A program made the position numbers and the translations under genes. From assembly GCF_003173735.1 (NCBI RefSeq), contig NZ_CP029551.1, positions 3,787,501-3,851,500 of the forward strand: a stretch of 64,000 nucleotides of DNA, read 5' to 3'. The notes beneath the pieces are model-generated. The model saw nothing but the letters and a program-made list of their open reading frames with translations, was not told where the DNA came from and ran no database searches. The stretch is from Methylobacterium radiodurans. Lineage in GTDB: Bacteria > Pseudomonadota > Alphaproteobacteria > Rhizobiales > Beijerinckiaceae. Shown piece by piece: positions 16,128 through 25,286 of the stretch. Positions within the stretch are counted from its first letter, which is position 1; every line of letters begins with the position of its first letter.

Positions 16128-19100
16128 CTAAGCCGCCTTCCTCGCCTTGCGGGCGATGCCGGCGAGGCTGCGCAGCACCTCGGTGGCGGTCTTCAGGCGG
16201 GCCGGGATCGTGGTGAGCTCGCGGATGAAGACCACGCTCATGTCGGGCCGCACCTTGGCGAAGGAGCCCTGCTCGGCGACCAGGGCCACCAGACCCTGCG
16301 GGTTGGCGAAGCTCCGTTCGCGGAAGTGGACCACCACGCCCTTCGGCCCGGCCTCCACCTTCTCGACGTTGGCCTCCAGGCAGAGGAGCTTGATCGTGCC
16401 GATCTTCAGGAGCTGCTCCACCTCCGGCGGCAGCGGCCCGAACCGGTCGATCAGCTCGGCCCCGAAGCTCTCCATCTCGGCGTCGTTCTCGATGGTCGCG
16501 AGCCGTCGGTAGAGGGCGAGGCGCACGCCCAGATCCTCCACGTAGGTCTCGGGGATCGTCACCGGGGCGCCGAGCGCGATGGTCGGCGACCACGCTTCCT
16601 CCGGCACGTCCTCGATGCCGGCCTTCAGGGCGGTGACGGCGTCCTCCAGCATCTGCTGGTAGAGCTCGTAGCCGACCTCCTTGATGTGGCCGGACTGCGC
16701 GTCGCCGAGGAGGTTGCCAGCGCCGCGGATGTCGAGGTCGTGGGAGGCCAGCTGGAAGCCGGCGCCGAGCGTGTCGAGGCTCTGCAGCACCTTCAGGCGC
16801 TGCTCGGCCTGGGCGGTGAGCTGGCGGTTCGCCGGCGTCGTGAACAGCGCGTAGGCGCGCGCCTTCGAGCGGCCGACGCGGCCGCGCAGCTGGTAGAGCT
16901 GCGAGAGGCCGAACATGTCGGCCCGGTGCACGATGAGCGTGTTGGCGGTCGGGATGTCGAGGCCCGATTCCACGATGGTGGTCGAGAGCAGAACGTCGAA
17001 CTTGGCCTCGTAGAAGGCCGTCATCACGTCCTCCAGCTGCCCCGCCGCCATCTGGCCGTGGGCCACCGCGACCTTGATCTCGGGCATCTCGGCGTCGAGG
17101 AATTTTTTCACTTCCGCCAGATCCTCGATCCGCGGCACCACGTAGAAGGACTGGCCGCCGCGATAGCGCTCGCGCAGCAGCGCCTCGCGGATGGTCAGCG
17201 GGTCGAACGGCGTCACGAAGGTGCGCACCACCAGCCGGTCGACCGGGGGCGTGGCGATGATCGACAGCTCGCGCACCCCCGTCATGGCGAGCTGGAGCGT
17301 GCGCGGGATCGGGGTCGCCGAGAGGGTCAGCACGTGCACGTCGGCCTGGAGCGTCTTCAGCCGCTCCTTATGGGCCACGCCGAAATGCTGCTCCTCGTCC
17401 ACGATGATCAGGCCGAGATCCTTGAAGGCGATATTCTTGGCGAGCACCGCATGGGTGCCGACCACGATGTCGACGGTGCCGGCCGCCAGCCCCGCCCGGG
17501 TCTGCTTCAGCTCGCCCGCCGAGACGAAGCGCGAGAGCTGGGCCACCTGGACGGGCAGGCCTTTGAAGCGCTCGGCGAACGTCCGGTAGTGCTGGCGGGC
17601 GAGGAGCGTGGTGGGCACCACCACCGCCACCTGCTTGCCGGAGATGGCGGCGGCGAAGGCCGCGCGGAGCGCCACCTCGGTCTTGCCGAAGCCGACATCG
17701 CCGCAGACCAGTCGGTCCATCGGCCGGCCCGCGTTGAGGTCGGTGAGCACCGCGTCGATGGCGTTGGCCTGGTCCTCGGTCTCGTCGTAGGGGAAGCGCG
17801 CCGCGAACTCGCCGTAGAGTCCCTCCGGCGGATGCAGGCGCGGGGCCTGCCGCACGAAGCGCTGGGCCGCGACCTTGATCAGCTCGCCAGCCATCTCGAG
17901 GATGCGGCGCTTCATCTTGGCCTTGCGGGCCTGCCAGGCGCCGCCGCCGAGGCGGTCGAGCGCGACCTCCGAATCCTCCGAGCCGTAGCGGGTCAGCAGC
18001 TCGATGTTCTCGACCGGCAGGAGCAGCAGGCCGCCTGTGTACTGCAGCTCTAGGCAATCGTGCGGGGCGCCGGCCGCCGTGATGGTCTTGAGGCCGACGA
18101 AGCGGCCGATGCCGTGGTCGGCATGGACCACGAGGTCGCCGGGCTGGAGCGCCTGCACCTCCAGGATCACGTCCTGGGGCCGCTTGGCCTTGCGCTTCTG
18201 GCGCACCAGCCGGTCGCCCAGGATGTCGCCCTCGGAGACGACCGCGAGCTCGCCCGCGACGAACCCGGCCTCCAGGCCCCAGACCGCGACCGCGGCGTCG
18301 GTGCCGCGCTTGAGCGCGTAGATGTCGGTGAGGCGGGTGATCGCCACGGGCTTGCGGAAGCCGTGGTCCGAGAGCACGCCGCAGAGCCGGTCGCGCGAGC
18401 CGTCGGACCATGCGCCGAGGATGACGTGGTGGCCGGAGGCCTGCAGGTCGCGGATATGCGCCACCGCCGCGTCGAACACGCTGGTGTCCTCGCTCTGGCG
18501 CTCGGGCGCGAAATTGCGGCCCTGCTTGGCCCCGCAATCGATCACCCGGCGGGCGGAGGATTCGGCTTCCGAGAACGGGCTGAGCTGCGCGACGCGGGTG
18601 GCGCCGACCCGCTCCTTCCACTCGTTCGGGGTGAGGTAGAGCGCGCGGGGCGGCAGCGGCTTGTAGGGCGCCACGCCCGCCTGCGGTGTCTTCAGGGCCG
18701 ATTCGCGGGCCTGGAAGTAGTCCTGGACCAGGGCGATGCGCTCCGAGACCGCGTCCTCGACCTGCGGGTCGAAGATCAGCGGCACGCCCGGCACGTAGTC
18801 GAACAGGGTGTCGAGCTTGTCGTAGAAGAGCGGCATCCAGTGCTCGAGGCCGCTGTAGCGGCGGCCCTCGCTCACCGTCTCGTAGAGACGGTCGTCGCGG
18901 GTCACGGCGCCGAAGCTGGTGATGTAGCCCTGCCGGAAGCGCCGGATCGTCTCGGTGGTGAGCTGCACCTCGCTCATCGGCACGAGGTCGAGGGAGCGGA
19001 GCTGCCCCACCGTGCGCTGCGTCTCGGGGTCGAAGGCCCGGATCGATTCGAGGGTGTCGCCGAAGAAGTCGAGGCGGATCGGGTTCGGCAGGCCCGGGGG

Positions 19101-19724
19101 CGACAGGTCGAGGATGCCGCCGCGCACCGCATATTCGCCCGTGTCACGCACGGTCCCCGTGCGCAAAAAACCGTTGGCCTCGACCCAGGCCACCACCTTG
19201 TCCATCGACACGACGTTGCCGATCGCCGCCGAGAAGGTCTCGACCGCGATCCGGTCCCGCGGCGGCACGCGCTGCACCAGGGCGTTGACGGTGGTGCAGA
19301 GGATGCGGGGCGCCTCCTCCGTGGAGCGCGCCCGGGTGAGGCGTGACAGCGCGGTCATGCGCTGGGCCGAGACGGCGGCCGTGGGGGAGGTGCGGTCGTA
19401 GGGCTGGCAGTCCCAAGCCGGCACGCTCATCGCCTCGATCTCGGGGGCGACGAAGCGGAGCGCGCTCGCGAAGGCCGCCGAGCGCCCGGAATCGCGCGCC
19501 ACGTGGACGAGCACCGCCGGGCCCTCGTGGCCGCGCGCGAGGGCGCGGGCGAGGTCGGCCACCACGAGGGCGTCGAAGCCCTCGGGCACGCCCGCCAGAA
19601 CCGGGCTGTCGCCGGCCTTCAGCGCGTCGATGGCCTTGGTGAGCGGGGCGGATTTCGGCAGGGCGAAGCGCGCGACCTGCGGCTTCGGGGCGGGTGCCGG
19701 GGCTTTGGGCTGGGGTTTGGCCAT
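16128..19724 (-). CDS. mfd: Transcription-repair coupling factor Mfd
   Basis: A 1198-residue Mfd. An N-terminal UvrB-homology region is followed by the RNA-polymerase interaction domain (PGDLVVHADHGIGRFVGL), then the RecG-like translocase with Walker A GDVGFGKTEVALRAAF, DEEQ box VDEEQHFGV, and late motifs LSATPIPRTLQLAMTG and QLRGRVGRS. It frees RNA polymerase stalled at DNA lesions and recruits UvrA. I chose the ATG at 19724 (MAKPQPKAPAP); a 62-residue upstream extension translates a REP-like repeat and is not family sequence. It follows sdhE on the same strand, as in many alphaproteobacteria. Confidence 0.95.
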   Translation of the reverse strand: MAKPQPKAPAPAPKPQVARFALPKSAPLTKAIDALKAGDSPVLAGVPEGFDALVVADLARALARGHEGPAVLVHVARDSGRSAAFASALRFVAPEIEAMSVPAWDCQPYDRTSPTAAVSAQRMTALSRLTRARSTEEAPRILCTTVNALVQRVPPRDRIAVETFSAAIGNVVSMDKVVAWVEANGFLRTGTVRDTGEYAVRGGILDLSPPGLPNPIRLDFFGDTLESIRAFDPETQRTVGQLRSLDLVPMSEVQLTTETIRRFRQGYITSFGAVTRDDRLYETVSEGRRYSGLEHWMPLFYDKLDTLFDYVPGVPLIFDPQVEDAVSERIALVQDYFQARESALKTPQAGVAPYKPLPPRALYLTPNEWKERVGATRVAQLSPFSEAESSARRVIDCGAKQGRNFAPERQSEDTSVFDAAVAHIRDLQASGHHVILGAWSDGSRDRLCGVLSDHGFRKPVAITRLTDIYALKRGTDAAVAVWGLEAGFVAGELAVVSEGDILGDRLVRQKRKAKRPQDVILEVQALQPGDLVVHADHGIGRFVGLKTITAAGAPHDCLELQYTGGLLLLPVENIELLTRYGSEDSEVALDRLGGGAWQARKAKMKRRILEMAGELIKVAAQRFVRQAPRLHPPEGLYGEFAARFPYDETEDQANAIDAVLTDLNAGRPMDRLVCGDVGFGKTEVALRAAFAAAISGKQVAVVVPTTLLARQHYRTFAERFKGLPVQVAQLSRFVSAGELKQTRAGLAAGTVDIVVGTHAVLAKNIAFKDLGLIIVDEEQHFGVAHKERLKTLQADVHVLTLSATPIPRTLQLAMTGVRELSIIATPPVDRLVVRTFVTPFDPLTIREALLRERYRGGQSFYVVPRIEDLAEVKKFLDAEMPEIKVAVAHGQMAAGQLEDVMTAFYEAKFDVLLSTTIVESGLDIPTANTLIVHRADMFGLSQLYQLRGRVGRSKARAYALFTTPANRQLTAQAEQRLKVLQSLDTLGAGFQLASHDLDIRGAGNLLGDAQSGHIKEVGYELYQQMLEDAVTALKAGIEDVPEEAWSPTIALGAPVTIPETYVEDLGVRLALYRRLATIENDAEMESFGAELIDRFGPLPPEVEQLLKIGTIKLLCLEANVEKVEAGPKGVVVHFRERSFANPQGLVALVAEQGSFAKVRPDMSVVFIRELTTIPARLKTATEVLRSLAGIARKARKAA

Positions 19725-19765
19725 GAGGTCCGAGGAGGTCTTCTTATCCGGTTCCGCTTTCGCGC

Positions 19766-19929
19766 CTTCCCTCCCTCTCTGCGGGGGAGGGTGGGCCGGC
19801 CCTAAGGTCGGGTCGGGAGAGGGGAGCCCGGCTTCCGGCAGGGCCCTGCCGTGCTGGCAGCGCTCTATCCTGAAACGTCGTTCCCCCTCCCGCCTCACTT
19901 CGTTCGGCACCCTCCCCCGCAGGGGGAAG
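19766..19929. repeat. REP-like palindromes between sdhE and mfd
   Basis: A forward unit at about 19766-19833 (CTCCCTCTCTGCGGGGGAGGG...GGTCGGGAGAGGGGAGCCC) and a related inverted unit at about 19881-19929 (CCCCCTCCCGCC...CACCCTCCCCCGCAGGGGG). The internal sequence of the second differs from the other copies, so this pair is diverged. It lies just upstream of the mfd start. Confidence 0.6.
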
Positions 19930-19964
19930 ATGCGCGGCCGGGGCCGCGCGCTGTCAGATTGTCT

Positions 19965-20261
19965 CTACCCGTGGATCGGCGCGTCGTGCTTGTGGAACGC
20001 CTTCAGGCGCCGGTAGACCGCGGTGTCGTAGTTCTCCGGCGCCGGGATCTCCCCGGTGAGCCAGCGGAACAGGTCCCGGTCCGGCACCTCGATCAGCGCC
20101 TCGAACGCGGTCAGCTCGTCGTCCGAGAGCGTGCCGATCTCCGCGTCGGCGAAGCGACCCATGATCAGATCCATCTCGCGGATGCCCCGGTGCCAGGCGC
20201 GGTAGAGGGTGCGGCGGCGGCGCGGGTCGAGATCCGCGCTGGAGCGGGTGGTGCCGGACAT
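19965..20261 (-). CDS. sdhE: FAD assembly factor SdhE (succinate dehydrogenase assembly)
   Basis: A 98-residue protein of the DUF339/SdhE family. It contains RAWHRGIREMDLIMGRFAD, which includes the family RGxxE motif, and ends in a helix. SdhE helps insert covalent FAD into the SdhA subunit of succinate dehydrogenase. Position is typical for alphaproteobacteria: divergent from recG and upstream of mfd. The start at 20261 is preceded by an AGGA ribosome site about 8 bases away. Confidence 0.9.
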   Translation of the reverse strand: MSGTTRSSADLDPRRRRTLYRAWHRGIREMDLIMGRFADAEIGTLSDDELTAFEALIEVPDRDLFRWLTGEIPAPENYDTAVYRRLKAFHKHDAPIHG

Positions 20262-20396
20262 CGGACGATCCTGGGCAGTGGCAGTCGCCCGCTCATGTAG
20301 AGTCTCCGGCCGTGAGATGCGAGCGCGACGCGCCGGCCCCGGGACGGGGCGCCCGCCACCCGATAGTAAGGCGCGTCCCCCTACCCTCCCGGCCCG

Positions 20397-22547
20397 ATGA
20401 CCGACGACACCCAAGACCACACCCCCGATCTCCGCCCGAGCCTGCTCGACCCGCTCTTCGCCCCGGCCCGCGGCCTCCCCGGCGTCGGGCCCAAGCTGGC
20501 GCCGATGATCGAGCGGCTGCTCGGCACGCCGGAGCAGCCGGCCCGCATCGTCGACCTCCTGTTCCACCTGCCCTACGGGGGCGTGTCGCGGCAGATGAAG
20601 GGCTCGATCGCCGAGGCCCCGCCGGGCGAGCCGGTGACGCTCGGCGTCACCGTGGTGGAGCACCGGCCGCCCCAGCCCGGCGCCGGGCGGCGCCCGCACC
20701 GGGTGCTGGCCGAGGACCAGAGCGGCGACATCACCCTCGTGTTCTTCGGCATGCCGGCCCCGCGCATCGCCAAGATGCTGCCCCTTGGTGCCCACCGCTA
20801 CGTCTCGGGCAAGATCGAGCTCTGGGACGGGCACCGCCAGATGGTGCATCCCGCCCGCATCATGGATGAGGAAGGGCTCGCCGCCCTCCCCCCGGTCGAG
20901 CCGATCTACGGCGCCACCGAGGGGCTGACCTCGCGGGCCATCGGCAAGCTGGCGGTGGCCGCCCTGGAGCGCCTGCCGGTCCTGCCCGAGTGGCAGGACC
21001 CGGCCTGGCTTGCCCGCAACAACTGGCCGCCCTTCGCGGACGCGCTCACCGCCGAGCACCGGCCGAGGGAGGCGCCCCCGAAGGCCACCGACCCGCTCCA
21101 GCCGCCCCCCTCGACGCCGACGCGGCGGCGGCTCGCCTACGACGAGCTGCTGGCCTCGCAGCTGGCGCTGGCCTTGCTGCGCGCCCGCCAGCGCCGCAAG
21201 GCGGGGCGCGTCAACGCGGGCGACGGCACCTTGAGCCGCCGCATCGAGGCGGGCCTGCCCTTTGGCCTCACGGGCGCGCAGGCCCGGGCGGTCGCCGAGA
21301 TCCGCGCGGATCTCGCCGCCGACCGGCGCATGCTGCGCCTGCTCCAGGGCGATGTCGGCTCGGGCAAGACCGCGGTGGCCTTGCTCGCCATGGCGTCGGC
21401 CGTCGAGGCCGGGCGGCAGGCCGCCCTGATGGCCCCGACCGAGATCCTGGCCCGCCAGCACTACGAGCGCCTGGCCCCCCTCGCCGGCCCCTTGAGGCTC
21501 CGCCTGATCACCGGGCGCGACCGGGCCGCCGAGCGCCGCGCCACGCTCAAGGACCTCGCGGCGGGCGAGATCGACGTGCTGGTCGGCACCCACGCACTGT
21601 TCCAGGAGGCCGTGGTGTTCCGCGATCTCGGCCTCGCGGTGGTGGACGAGCAGCACCGCTTCGGCGTGCACCAGCGCCTCGCGCTCGGCGCCAAGGGCGA
21701 GGCGGTCGACTTCCTCGTGATGACCGCGACGCCGATCCCCCGCACGCTGGCGCTCACCTTCTTCGGCGACATGGACGTCTCGATCCTCAACGAGAAGCCT
21801 GCCGGCCGCCAGCCGATCAAGACCGTGACGCTCTCGGTCGATCGGATCGAGGAGGTGGTGGCCGGGCTCGGGCGCGCCTTCGAGCGGGGCGAGCGCGCCT
21901 ACTGGATCTGCCCGCTGGTGGCCGAATCCGAGTTCGTGGACCTCGCCGCCGCCGAGGCTCGGTTCGAGGACTTGCAGAAATACTTCGGCGACGCGGTCGG
22001 GCTGATCCACGGCAAGATGCCGGGCCCCGACAAGGACGCCGCCATGGCGCGCTTCCAGGCGGGCGAGACCAAGCTCCTCGTCTCCACCACGGTGGTCGAA
22101 GTCGGCGTCGACGTGCCGGAGGCCAGCATCATGGTGATCGAGCATGCCGAGCGCTTCGGGCTGGCCCAGCTCCACCAGCTGCGAGGCCGGGTCGGGCGCG
22201 GCTCGGCCGCCTCCTCCTGCCTGCTGCTCTACCGCGGGCCGCTCGGCCAGGTCTCGCGCGCGCGGCTGGAGATGATGCGCGAGAGCGAGGACGGCTTCCG
22301 CATCGCCGAGGCCGACCTGAAGCTCCGCGGCGAGGGCGAGGTGCTGGGCACGCGCCAGTCCGGCGTGGCGGCCTTCCGGCTGGCCCGGCTGGAGAGCGAC
22401 GCGAACCTCCTGGAGGCCGCCCGCGACGACGCCCGCATGGTGGTGGAGCGCGATCCCACCTTGCGGAGCGAGCGGGGCCGGGCGCTGCGGGTGCTGCTCT
22501 ACCTCTTCGAGCGCGAGGCGGCGATCCGGCTGCTCGAGGCGGGGTAG
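20397..22547 (+). CDS. recG: ATP-dependent DNA helicase RecG
   Basis: A 716-residue RecG. The N-terminal wedge/OB domain contains SGDITLVFFGMPAPRIAKML. The helicase core carries FGLTGAQARAVAEI (Q-like motif), Walker A QGDVGSGKTAVALLAM, DEQH box VVDEQHRFGVHQR, TATPIPRTLALTFFGDMD, and the late motifs STTVVEVGVDVP and QLRGRVGRGS. RecG reverses and rescues stalled replication forks and branch-migrates Holliday junctions. It is transcribed away from sdhE, with 135 bp between starts. Length is usual for the family. Confidence 0.96.
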   Translation: MTDDTQDHTPDLRPSLLDPLFAPARGLPGVGPKLAPMIERLLGTPEQPARIVDLLFHLPYGGVSRQMKGSIAEAPPGEPVTLGVTVVEHRPPQPGAGRRPHRVLAEDQSGDITLVFFGMPAPRIAKMLPLGAHRYVSGKIELWDGHRQMVHPARIMDEEGLAALPPVEPIYGATEGLTSRAIGKLAVAALERLPVLPEWQDPAWLARNNWPPFADALTAEHRPREAPPKATDPLQPPPSTPTRRRLAYDELLASQLALALLRARQRRKAGRVNAGDGTLSRRIEAGLPFGLTGAQARAVAEIRADLAADRRMLRLLQGDVGSGKTAVALLAMASAVEAGRQAALMAPTEILARQHYERLAPLAGPLRLRLITGRDRAAERRATLKDLAAGEIDVLVGTHALFQEAVVFRDLGLAVVDEQHRFGVHQRLALGAKGEAVDFLVMTATPIPRTLALTFFGDMDVSILNEKPAGRQPIKTVTLSVDRIEEVVAGLGRAFERGERAYWICPLVAESEFVDLAAAEARFEDLQKYFGDAVGLIHGKMPGPDKDAAMARFQAGETKLLVSTTVVEVGVDVPEASIMVIEHAERFGLAQLHQLRGRVGRGSAASSCLLLYRGPLGQVSRARLEMMRESEDGFRIAEADLKLRGEGEVLGTRQSGVAAFRLARLESDANLLEAARDDARMVVERDPTLRSERGRALRVLLYLFEREAAIRLLEAG

Positions 22548-22563
22548 GCGAACGGGCGTTCGC
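22548..22563 (+). terminator. Possible short hairpin at the recG stop
   Basis: GCGAAC-GGGC-GTTCGC begins at the base after the recG TAG. The stem is 6 bp with a 4-base loop and no U-tract, so a terminator role is only possible. Confidence 0.3.
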
Positions 22564-22836
22564 TTGCCGAACCTGCGTTCATGTGCCGAACCCGAACGCC
22601 CGCGCCCCGGAAAAGCCACGCCCCGACCCTCTCGCGGCCTCGTGAACGGGGGATGAATACGCGGCGTGGAACGGGTCCTGCGACCACGCGGTTCAGGTGC
22701 CGTTCAGATTCCGGCTTGTGCCGGAGGCGCTGTGGGGGCATGATCCCTTGCAGCGTTCAGGCTCCAACCTTAACTCGAGATGAACGGTTTCCTGAACCCA
22801 TGGGGAACCGACAGCGAAAAGACGGAGGGCAAGCCG

Positions 22837-23121
22837 ATGCTCAACGGACCGTTCCAAGGCCTCCCGGGCTCTTCCGAGGGCTGGACCGCGCACGAGGCGT
22901 GGCTCCTGCCGATCTCGGACGGCAGCGCCGCCAAGGCTCCGGCCGCCGTATCGGCCGCCGACACGGTGCGTGCCGCCTCCCGCCCGCTCTTCATCGCCGC
23001 CAACGGCCTCGCGCTGGCGCTGGCCCTGCTGCTCGCCGCCGAGACCTCGACCGGCTGGATGGGGGGACAGCGCGGCGCGCCCGTCGCTAAGGCCCCGGTC
23101 ATCACCGCGAGCGCCTCGTAA
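22837..23121 (+). CDS. Small membrane-anchored protein of unknown function
   Basis: A 94-residue protein, MLNGPFQGLPGSSEGWTAHEA onward, with one hydrophobic helix near residues 55-72 (IAANGLALALALLLAAE) and a short Pro/Ala tail. The ATG at 22837 has a GGAGG site 8 bases upstream; an earlier in-frame ATG at 22780 lacks one, so I prefer the shorter form. No family recognised. It lies alone between recG and a convergent DUF502 gene; the long leader (22564-22836) probably carries its promoter. Confidence 0.6.
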   Translation: MLNGPFQGLPGSSEGWTAHEAWLLPISDGSAAKAPAAVSAADTVRAASRPLFIAANGLALALALLLAAETSTGWMGGQRGAPVAKAPVITASAS

Positions 23122-23182
23122 GCCTTGCCTCCGCCCGGCCCGCGCGGTCGGGCCCGGACCTCCCGTCCCCGCGCCGTCCGGC

Positions 23183-24034
23183 TCACGCATCCTGCCGCTC
23201 GGCCTCCGGACGCGCCGCGCCCTGCCCCTGCTGCGCCGTCCGCAAGGTTGCCGCCATCGCGTGCAGCCGTCCCTGCGGGTCCTCCGGCTGGATCACGCCC
23301 GCCGACATCACGAGCTTGGCCGCATCCTCCACGCTGATGCCGACCTCGATGATGTCGGCGCGCGGCAGGTAGAAGAAGAACCCCGTGGTCGGGTTCGGCG
23401 CGCAGGGCAGGAACACCCCGACATAATCGTGCCCTGCCCCCTCGCCGCGCGGCAGCGCCTCCTGCACCTCGCTCGCCGCGGGCGCCGAGAGGAAGACCAC
23501 CGACCACGTCCCCTTCACGGGAAACTCGACCAGCCCGACCGTGCGGAACGAGGTGCCGTTGGCCGAGAACAGGGTCTCGAAGATCTGGCGCAGGCCCCGG
23601 TAGAGCCCCGAGATCACGGGCGTGCGGGCGAGCAGCACCTCGCCGAACTCGATCACCGAGCGCCCGACGAGGTTGGCGGTGAGGAAGCCCAGCAGCGTCA
23701 CCGCCAGGAAGGCGATGACGAGGCCGATTCCGGGAATCGAGAAGGGCAGGTAGTGGTCCGGCAGGTAGTTCGCGGGCACGAGCGGCTTCACCCAGCCGTC
23801 GATCAGCGCGATGAACCACCACGTCAGGTAGGCGGTTATGGCGAGCGGCCCCGCCACGATGATGCCGGTGAGGAAGTAGGTCCGCAGCCGGCCGCGGGCG
23901 CTCACCCGCCTGCGCGGGGCACCGGGATCGATCTCCGGGAGCGGCGGGATGGGTGGGGCCACGGCTGCCCTTGTCCGACCGACGGCCGCTGGGGCCGACC
24001 CCCGAGAGGTAGCGGCTGCGCTTGCCGGCCTCAA
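23183..24034 (-). CDS. DUF502 family membrane protein
   Basis: A 283-residue protein of the DUF502 family. Two transmembrane helices (LRTYFLTGIIVAGPLAITAYLTWWF and IPGIGLVIAFLAVTLLGFLTANLVG regions) are followed by the conserved segment PVISGLYRGLRQIFETLF and a C-terminal cytoplasmic domain (VGVFLPCAPNPTTGFFFYLP). The function of the family is unknown. The start is TTG 24034, coupled to the upstream stop as TTGA. It closes a run of three membrane-protein genes downstream of glmS. Confidence 0.82.
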   Translation of the reverse strand: MRPASAAATSRGSAPAAVGRTRAAVAPPIPPLPEIDPGAPRRRVSARGRLRTYFLTGIIVAGPLAITAYLTWWFIALIDGWVKPLVPANYLPDHYLPFSIPGIGLVIAFLAVTLLGFLTANLVGRSVIEFGEVLLARTPVISGLYRGLRQIFETLFSANGTSFRTVGLVEFPVKGTWSVVFLSAPAASEVQEALPRGEGAGHDYVGVFLPCAPNPTTGFFFYLPRADIIEVGISVEDAAKLVMSAGVIQPEDPQGRLHAMAATLRTAQQGQGAARPEAERQDA

Positions 24035-24708
24035 GGGCGGGGATCGGAACGCGCGGCCGCGCCGAGGCGCCGGTCCAGGGCGACCAGGGCCGCCCCGGTG
24101 GCGAGAAAGCCCGCGGCGATGCCGCCCACATTCGCCATCACCGCGGCCCAGCCGAACCGGGCGACGTTCACGAAGGGGTAGGGATACCAGTCCGTCGTCG
24201 CCCCGCGCACCAGCGTGACGGCCAGGAAGGCCAGCGGGTAGAGCGCCCAGAGCAGCGCGTCGCGGTAGCGCAGGCTCCCCTTCGGCACGAAGGTCAGCCA
24301 GAACAGCGGCACCAGGGCCGGCACGGCGAGGTGGAGCAGGATGTCGGCGACGCGGTCGGCCCCCTGCGGCACCCGCAGGCCCGCGAGCAGCAGGCGCTGG
24401 ACGATCCCGACGAGGAGGCAGGCGAGCGCCGTGCCGGCCACCGGCCAGGGCCGCAGCCAGGATCCCGGCCGGAGCGCAATCGCCCCGAACAGGATCGCGA
24501 CCACGAGCCCCGTGGTGTTGGTGAAGTAGTTCAGCATCCGCGCGACCGCGGCCGCGTGCGAGCCCGTCCGGTCGAGCACGGCAGCGTAGCCCGCCGCCAG
24601 GCCCGCGGCGGCCGTCAGCGCGATCAGGGCCGCCGCGAGGCGCGGGGCGCGGGCGGTGGTTCGGTGCGCGGGCACGTCCGCGGGCACGGCATCCGGTTCC
24701 GGCTTCAA
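24031..24708 (-). CDS. Pr6Pr-family integral membrane protein
   Basis: A 225-residue protein with about six transmembrane helices. Typical family segments are RMLNYFTNTTGLVVAILFG near the second helix and WALYPLAFLAVTLVRGATTDWYPYPFVNV near the fifth. It resembles the Pr6Pr/FAR-17a group of bacterial membrane proteins of unknown role. The start is a TTG at 24708 (MKPEPDAVPADV). The end overlaps the DUF502 gene by 4 bases. Confidence 0.75.
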   Translation of the reverse strand: MKPEPDAVPADVPAHRTTARAPRLAAALIALTAAAGLAAGYAAVLDRTGSHAAAVARMLNYFTNTTGLVVAILFGAIALRPGSWLRPWPVAGTALACLLVGIVQRLLLAGLRVPQGADRVADILLHLAVPALVPLFWLTFVPKGSLRYRDALLWALYPLAFLAVTLVRGATTDWYPYPFVNVARFGWAAVMANVGGIAAGFLATGAALVALDRRLGAAARSDPRP

Positions 24709-24724
24709 GACCCGTCGCTCCCGC

Positions 24725-25216
24725 TCACGGCCGTTCGGCGACGCGGTCGGAGGCGTGGGCCTGCTGGCGGTCCACCGCGTCGCGGATCCCGCGGCCGGCC
24801 ATCAGGATCTCGACCAGGAAGGCGGCGAGCGCCGCGACGGTCGAGACCAGCGCCACGCCGAAGCAGCCGAACAGCACCGAGGCGGTCGCGGCGTCCCGCA
24901 TCGCGCCCACGAACAGCGTGAGCACCGCGGCGCCCGTCATGACGCCGGCGGCGCAGGCGAGCACCACCGCGCCGTCGAGCACGAAGGAGCGGCGGCGCAG
25001 GAAGGCGAGCTGGCGCGACAGCCCCGCGGCCTCGGCCGGGCCGGCGGTGCGCAGCGCCGCCGCCGCGGCGTCGACCTTGTCGGCCACGCGCCCGAGCCGG
25101 GTCGAGAACACGTTGAGCAAGGTCGCGAGCGCGCTCAGCAGGAAGGCCGGCGCCAGCGCCACCTGGATGATGTGGGCGATGTCGTCGGGGGCGAGCAGGG
25201 AGGGGGTGCCGGGCAT
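24725..25216 (-). CDS. DUF2721 family membrane protein
   Basis: A 163-residue protein with three predicted membrane helices. The family hallmark is FLLSALATLLNVFSTRLGRVADK near the N-terminus, then a charged helix QLAFLRRRSFVLDGAVVLA and a last helix pair. Function unknown. I chose ATG 25216 (MPGTPSLLAPDDI); an upstream in-frame start at 25276 adds residues not typical of the family. Third gene of the cell-envelope run after glmS. Confidence 0.8.
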   Translation of the reverse strand: MPGTPSLLAPDDIAHIIQVALAPAFLLSALATLLNVFSTRLGRVADKVDAAAAALRTAGPAEAAGLSRQLAFLRRRSFVLDGAVVLACAAGVMTGAAVLTLFVGAMRDAATASVLFGCFGVALVSTVAALAAFLVEILMAGRGIRDAVDRQQAHASDRVAERP

Positions 25217-25286
25217 GAGGCGGGCTGATAGCCGGATCCGGCCGGGCGCGAAATGGCCGGGCCCCGCTCGCCTCACCCCGCGGCGC

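Noticed and set aside
16128..19910. mfd starting at 19910
   Set aside because: The extra 62 residues translate a REP-like repeat and have no similarity to Mfd N-termini; ATG 19724 is preferred.
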